The translations under genes and the position numbers were made by a program. 19,676 nt of DNA from an uncultured bacterium (GTDB lineage: Bacteria; Verrucomicrobiota; Kiritimatiellia; RFP12; UBA1067): NCBI GenBank assembly GCA_902779075.1, contig CACZAK010000120.1:1-19676 (forward strand). Direction: 5' to 3'. Below, piece after piece: positions 16,575 to 19,676 of this stretch (position 1 is the first letter of the stretch; every line of letters starts with the position of its first letter). The notes beneath the pieces are model-generated. The model did no database searches. It worked only from the letters and a program-made list of their open reading frames with translations, and had not been told where the DNA came from.

Positions 16575-18047
16575 ATGAAGATGAAGTTGTTGCTGGCCGC
16601 CACAGTTATGTGCGGCGCCATATTTGGCGGTGCGGAAGTCCCGCTGTGGCCGGAGGGCAAGATGCCCTCGCGCCAGGAAAAACAGTGCAAGCCGTTCCTC
16701 GTGTGGCACACGCCAAAGGAGCTGAAGTCCACCGCGATTCTCATTTCCGTCTCCGGCGGAAGCTACATGGGCAGCAACATTACCGGCTTCGAGGTGGGGC
16801 CGATCCGCGACTACTTCCTAGAACGCGGCGTGACCGTGGTCACGATGAAGTACCGCACGCCGCGTCCGAAGGGCCTGCCGAAGCACCTCACCGCGTGGCA
16901 GGACGCCCAGCGTACCGTGCGCCTCGTGCGCGCCGAGGCCGCGAAGCGCGGACTCGACCCCGAGAACATCGGCTTCACCGGCTGCAGCGCGGGCGGACAC
17001 CTCACGCTCCTGGTTGCCGCGTCCTCGCAGACTCCCGCCTACGAGCCGGTCGACGACTTCGACAAGCTGCCGTGCCACGTGAACTGGGCCGTGCCCGTCT
17101 ACCCCGCCTACGCGCTCGCAGACGGACTCGACCAGCACAACACGAAGGGCGGCAACGACCTCGCGGACGCGCTTGACCCCGATCTCAAGTTCGACGCGAA
17201 GACCCCGCCGATGTGCCTCATGCACGGTGACGCCGACGGTTGGTCCCCGATGAACAGCGTACGCGTGTACCACAAGCTCCGCACGATGGGCATCCCCGCC
17301 GAGCTGCACGTGATGGCGCTTGAACCGCACTGCTTCATGAACGAGCCCGTGCCCGGCACACCCGCCGACACGTGGAAGGGCCGTGTGTGGGAATGGGGCG
17401 TGAAGATGGACATCCTCTCCGGCCACCCCAACTCCCGCGTTGCCCCCTGGAAGCCTCTCTACGACCGCAGCAAGAAGATCGAGGCCCAGTTCGACGTACA
17501 GCCCGGCGTGTGGCACCCTGCGGGCCGCCGCGGCGAGATCACTGCGGAAAAGGACAGCGCGCTCTGGACGAAGACCGACTACGAGAACTTCGCCCTCGAC
17601 TTCGAGTACAAGCTCGATCCCGGCGCCAACTCCGGCGTGCTCATCTACTGCTGCAACACGAAGAACTGGATCCCCAACGCCGTCGAGATCCAGCTGCTGG
17701 ACGACTACGCCGAGAAATGGGGCAAGTGCGACCCCAACTGGATGAACGCCTCCCTCTTCGGCCACTGCCCGCCGCTCAAGCGGAACGTGCGCAAGGCCGG
17801 CGAGTGGAATCGCATGACCGTCTTTGCGCGCGGCAAGAACATCCAGATCATCTGCAACGGCGAGAAGGTGATGGACGCCGACCTCGCCAAGTGGACCGAC
17901 GCGAAGAAGAATCCCGACGGCACGAAAATCCCGCCGTGGCTGAGCCGTCCGTGGGCCGAGCTCGATACCAAGGGCAAGGTTGGATTCCAGGGCAAGCACG
18001 GCAATGCCAGGCCCTACTTCCGCAACATCCGTATCCGTCCGCTCTGA
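16575..18047 (+). CDS. Secreted alpha/beta-hydrolase fused to 3-keto-disaccharide hydrolase (DUF1080) domain
   Basis: A 490-aa protein with a signal peptide (cut after about residue 20, GGA/EV). The N-terminal half is an acetyl-xylan-esterase/BD-FAE-like alpha/beta-hydrolase: SVSGGSYMG oxyanion region, nucleophile GCSAGG (S138), acid in HGDADGW (D219 or more likely D221) and histidine H252 (LEPHCFM). The C-terminal half (about 305-488) matches the 3-keto-disaccharide hydrolase/DUF1080 concanavalin-like fold: LWTKTDYENFALDFEYK, NSGVLIY and the terminal GKVGFQGKHG...YFRNIRIRPL. Expected roles: removing acyl groups from plant or host glycans and handling modified sugars outside the cytoplasm; exact substrates are not readable. 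It is co-transcribed with the GalD-like gene 2 nt downstream. Confidence 0.83.
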   Translation: MKMKLLLAATVMCGAIFGGAEVPLWPEGKMPSRQEKQCKPFLVWHTPKELKSTAILISVSGGSYMGSNITGFEVGPIRDYFLERGVTVVTMKYRTPRPKGLPKHLTAWQDAQRTVRLVRAEAAKRGLDPENIGFTGCSAGGHLTLLVAASSQTPAYEPVDDFDKLPCHVNWAVPVYPAYALADGLDQHNTKGGNDLADALDPDLKFDAKTPPMCLMHGDADGWSPMNSVRVYHKLRTMGIPAELHVMALEPHCFMNEPVPGTPADTWKGRVWEWGVKMDILSGHPNSRVAPWKPLYDRSKKIEAQFDVQPGVWHPAGRRGEITAEKDSALWTKTDYENFALDFEYKLDPGANSGVLIYCCNTKNWIPNAVEIQLLDDYAEKWGKCDPNWMNASLFGHCPPLKRNVRKAGEWNRMTVFARGKNIQIICNGEKVMDADLAKWTDAKKNPDGTKIPPWLSRPWAELDTKGKVGFQGKHGNARPYFRNIRIRPL

Positions 18048-18049
18048 CG

Positions 18050-19216
18050 ATGAAGATCACCGCGATCAAGACGATCGTCGTCGACTGCTTCCGCACGAAC
18101 TGGGTGTTCGCGAAGGTGGAGACCGACGAGGGGCTGCATGGCATCGGCGAAGGCACGCTCGAATACAAGGAGGCGACGCTCTGCGCCGCCATCCACGACC
18201 TCGAGCATGGCCTCCTCGGCAAGGACCCGATGAACGTCGAGGCGCTCTGGCACGACAACTACCGCGACGCCTACTGGCGCGGCGGCCCCGTGTTCATGAG
18301 CGCCCTCTCGGCGGTCGACATGGCGCTCTGGGACATCAAGGGCAAGGCTCTTGGCGTCCCGGTGTGGCAGCTCATCGGCGGCAAGTGCCGCGAGTCCGTG
18401 CCGTGCTACGCGAACTGCTGGTTCGCGGGCGCAAAGGAGCCCGAGGAGTTCGCCGCGAAGGCCGTCGCCGCCGTCGAGAAGGGCTTCAAGGGGCTCAAGT
18501 GGGACCCGTTCGGCAAGAACTACCGCCAGCTTCCGCCCGCCGACTTCAAGAAGGCGCTGCGGTGCATCGAGAAGGTGAAGGAGGCGACGGACGGCAAGGC
18601 CGAGATCCTCATCGAGTGCCACGGCCGCTTCGACCTTCCCACCGCGCTGCGCCTCTGCAACGCGCTCGCGCCGTTTGACCCGTACTGGGTGGAGGAGCCG
18701 ATCATCCCGGACACGATGGAGTCCCTCGCGGACCTTCGTCGCCGCGTCTCCACGCCCATCGCCTGCGGCGAGCGCCTCTACGGCATCCACGCGATCCGCA
18801 GCGCGATCGAGCTGCGCGCGGCGGACTACCTCCAGCCGGACGCCTCCCACGCGGGCGGCATTACCGAGATGAAGAAGATCGCCGCGCTCTGCGAGGCGCA
18901 CCACATCCCGTTCTGCGCGCACAACCCGTCCGGCCCCGTCGCGAACGCCGTCACGCTCGCGCTCGGCGTGTCCACGCCCGGCTACTGCATCCACGAGACG
19001 CTCTTCAACGACGTGCCGTGGCGCAAGGACGTGGTGGACGAGGACGTGAAGTTCGTGGACGGCATGATGTATCCGTCGGACCGCCCCGGCCTCGGCATCG
19101 AGATTGATGAAAAGGCCGCCGCCGCGCATCCGTTCGAGCCGCATTTCCTCCGGCACTACGTGGGCACGCTCACGAACGTGCGCCCGCCGGACGCTTGCGA
19201 CTACTATCACGCATGA
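18050..19216 (+). CDS. Enolase-superfamily acid-sugar dehydratase, D-galactonate dehydratase-like
   Basis: A 388-aa cytoplasmic enzyme of the mandelate racemase/muconate lactonising family. Positions fit E. coli D-galactonate dehydratase with a constant +6 offset: metal ligands E189 (Asp183 there), E215 and E241, catalytic H191 and H291, and E316. Other marks are K150 (LKWDPFGKNY), WVEEP, CGERLYG and CAHNPSGP. The first metal ligand is Glu rather than Asp. It removes water from an aldonic acid to give a 2-keto-3-deoxy acid; galactonate is possible, but specificity in this group varies. The ATG at 18050 is 2 nt after the stop of the esterase fusion and has no clear SD, so it relies on coupling. 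A much longer open frame upstream in the same phase is a shadow of the previous gene. Confidence 0.88.
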   Translation: MKITAIKTIVVDCFRTNWVFAKVETDEGLHGIGEGTLEYKEATLCAAIHDLEHGLLGKDPMNVEALWHDNYRDAYWRGGPVFMSALSAVDMALWDIKGKALGVPVWQLIGGKCRESVPCYANCWFAGAKEPEEFAAKAVAAVEKGFKGLKWDPFGKNYRQLPPADFKKALRCIEKVKEATDGKAEILIECHGRFDLPTALRLCNALAPFDPYWVEEPIIPDTMESLADLRRRVSTPIACGERLYGIHAIRSAIELRAADYLQPDASHAGGITEMKKIAALCEAHHIPFCAHNPSGPVANAVTLALGVSTPGYCIHETLFNDVPWRKDVVDEDVKFVDGMMYPSDRPGLGIEIDEKAAAAHPFEPHFLRHYVGTLTNVRPPDACDYYHA

Positions 19217-19265
19217 CCGTTCGGGCCAAAGTTCTGGTAGGCCCGCGACCGCCGAAAAAAGGTAG

Positions 19266-19286
19266 GGCGGTTTCGATGAAACCGCC
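19266..19286. repeat. Perfect 9-bp palindrome with 3-nt loop
   Basis: GGCGGTTTC (19266-19274), loop GAT, GAAACCGCC (19278-19286). On the minus strand it would be followed, after 5 nt, by a run of six T (plus-strand A at 19255-19260), but no minus-strand gene ends here. Its form resembles dispersed REP-like palindromes found in GC-rich genomes; a genome-wide copy count would decide. Confidence 0.6.
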
Positions 19287-19416
19287 GCCTCCGATGGAGA
19301 GCGACACAACAACTGCCGCGCACACGGGTGTGTGCCAACGGCAGGACGTACGCAACCAGCGTATAGTAGCTTCGTCGGAAAGACCGCTAATCCAACTGCA
19401 GAAGTGAAATACGATG

Positions 19417-19444
19417 GTGCGTCGCGTGGTAACACGCGGCGTAC
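19417..19444 (+). ncRNA. 12-bp hairpin with GUAA tetraloop (structured RNA element)
   Basis: GTGCGTCGCGTG (19417-19428) pairs with CACGCGGCGTAC (19433-19444) through 12 pairs, two of them G.U wobbles, capped by GTAA, a GNRA tetraloop. The wobbles become A/C mismatches on the other strand, so the plus-strand transcript is the one that folds well. It may be part of the 3' UTR of the dehydratase operon or of a separate RNA. Confidence 0.45.
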
Positions 19445-19474
19445 TTTCATATTCATGTTTCTGCAAAGGCTCTT

Positions 19475-19525
19475 AGCGGCGCCTCCGACGAGATAGGAAT
19501 CTTGGGAGTGCGCCGCTCAATTTTT
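19475..19525 (+). terminator. Probable intrinsic terminator (nested stem-loop plus T-tract)
   Basis: A three-tier stem: AGCGGCG/CGCCGCT (19475-19481/19511-19517), CTCC/GGAG (19483-19486/19505-19508) and AGAT/ATCT (19491-19494/19499-19502) with loop AGGA. CAA and then TTTTT (19521-19525) follow. It would end transcription of the esterase/dehydratase operon about 260 nt after its last stop, an unusually long 3' tail. Confidence 0.55.
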
Positions 19526-19569
19526 GCCTCGGTGCGGAGTGCTCCCATTATGAACCAAGGAGGCAAAAA
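19521..19569 (+). promoter_or_regulatory. 10-bp inverted repeat overlapping the T-tract and hiding an AAGGAGG
   Basis: TTTTTGCCTC (19521-19530) and GAGGCAAAAA (19560-19569) are perfect complements with 29 nt between; inside, GGAG/CTCC (19536-19539/19542-19545) can also pair. The left arm is the T-tract of the preceding terminator, and the right arm contains part of AAGGAGG (19557-19563). No start codon lies at a usable distance after that sequence, so a leader role is unproven. Confidence 0.45.
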
Positions 19570-19625
19570 GGATTAATTAGTGTCTGCCCATTAAATCTAA
19601 AATGCTAAAATCACCAGACTTACGC

Positions 19626-19654
19626 TTGCATTATGCGTCTGGATGTGCTATACT
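19626..19654 (+). promoter_or_regulatory. Rightward promoter for a gene beyond the window
   Basis: TTGCAT (19626-19631), 17 bp, TATACT (19649-19654), with TGC before it forming an extended -10. CCAGAC (19614-19619) and GTCTGG (19637-19642) form an inverted repeat over the -35 and spacer that could be an operator. A weaker extended -10, TGCTAAAAT, lies at 19603-19611. The gene it serves is outside the window. Confidence 0.5.
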
Positions 19655-19676
19655 ATGTGCAAAGAAATCCTAGGGG

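Larger units (their letters stand above)
19217..19676. other. Gene-free 3' region with strong hairpins, then AT-rich DNA
   Basis: No convincing coding sequence: the short open frames lack RBSs and family features. A perfect palindrome lies at 19266-19286, a small hairpin at 19320-19335 (GCACAC/GTGTGC), a GNRA-capped hairpin at 19417-19444, a terminator-like nested hairpin at 19475-19525 and a 10-bp inverted repeat at 19521-19569. From about 19570 the sequence becomes AT-rich and holds a rightward promoter. An 8-codon frame MNQGGKKD (19550-19576) is open but unsupported. Confidence 0.6.

Noticed and set aside
17372..18049. N-terminal extension of the dehydratase into the esterase fusion gene
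   Set aside because: That part is a shadow frame; the enzyme family begins at MKITAIKTI, exactly at the ATG at 18050.
19195..19466. Small open frames on both strands over the hairpin region
   Set aside because: They run through palindromes and have no RBS or recognisable features.
19550..19576. 8-codon leader peptide MNQGGKKD
   Set aside because: No clear RBS and no downstream gene in the window to regulate; too short to support.
1..19676. CRISPR array, tRNA, rRNA, insertion sequence or integrase
   Set aside because: No regularly spaced repeats, tRNA-like cloverleaf, rRNA sequence, transposase or integrase was seen.

Overview
The window is GC-rich and densely coded, from a Gram-negative-type bacterium. 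The gene content suggests the PVC superphylum, most likely a Kiritimatiellota-, Lentisphaerota- or Verrucomicrobiota-type gut or anaerobic organism. The basis is secreted proteins built from 'WxG...PANW' beta-strand modules, a secreted CotH-type kinase, an AAA-ATPase-like/PD-(D/E)XK protein, an esterase fused to a 3-keto-disaccharide hydrolase domain beside an acid-sugar dehydratase, and an ftsH-folP-cdaA-ftsK cluster. The taxon is inferred; there is no rRNA or marker-tree evidence here.

Layout. (1) 1-7235, plus strand: a regulatory region with direct and inverted repeats and a TTGACA/TATAAT promoter drives a two-gene secreted operon: a 1456-aa protein of three ~470-residue beta-strand modules and, 10 nt downstream with a GTG start, an 893-aa CotH-family protein that carries a related W-rich module. 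(2) 7236-9872, plus strand: two separately promoted genes, an AAA-ATPase-like/PD-(D/E)XK protein and a Tat-exported calcineurin-like phosphoesterase. Both appear leaderless: a TGGTATAAT box ends exactly 7 nt before the ATG. (3) 9902-16487, minus strand: a tightly coupled housekeeping operon ftsH > folP > cdaA > 50-aa CdaR-like membrane peptide > ftsK, again starting from a TGGTATAAT box 7 nt before the ATG of ftsH. (4) 16575-19216, plus strand, divergent from ftsH: a secreted alpha/beta-hydrolase + 3-keto-disaccharide hydrolase (DUF1080) fusion and a GalD-type enolase-superfamily dehydratase 2 nt downstream. (5) 19217-19676: no gene seen, but several strong hairpins, one with a T-tract (probable terminator), then an AT-rich stretch with a rightward promoter at the window edge.

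How parts fit. The left operon looks like a cell-surface module in which a kinase could modify a co-expressed repeat protein. The central minus-strand operon joins membrane protein quality control (FtsH), folate synthesis (FolP), cyclic di-AMP synthesis (CdaA plus a minimal partner) and chromosome segregation (FtsK). The right operon looks catabolic, releasing and dehydrating sugar derivatives. The most notable observations are the shared leaderless promoter architecture, an inverted repeat that brackets the -10 box of the PD-(D/E)XK gene, the reduced CdaR-like gene, a FolP lacking about 33 residues between two otherwise intact halves of its active site, and the structured RNA-like 3' region at 19266-19569.
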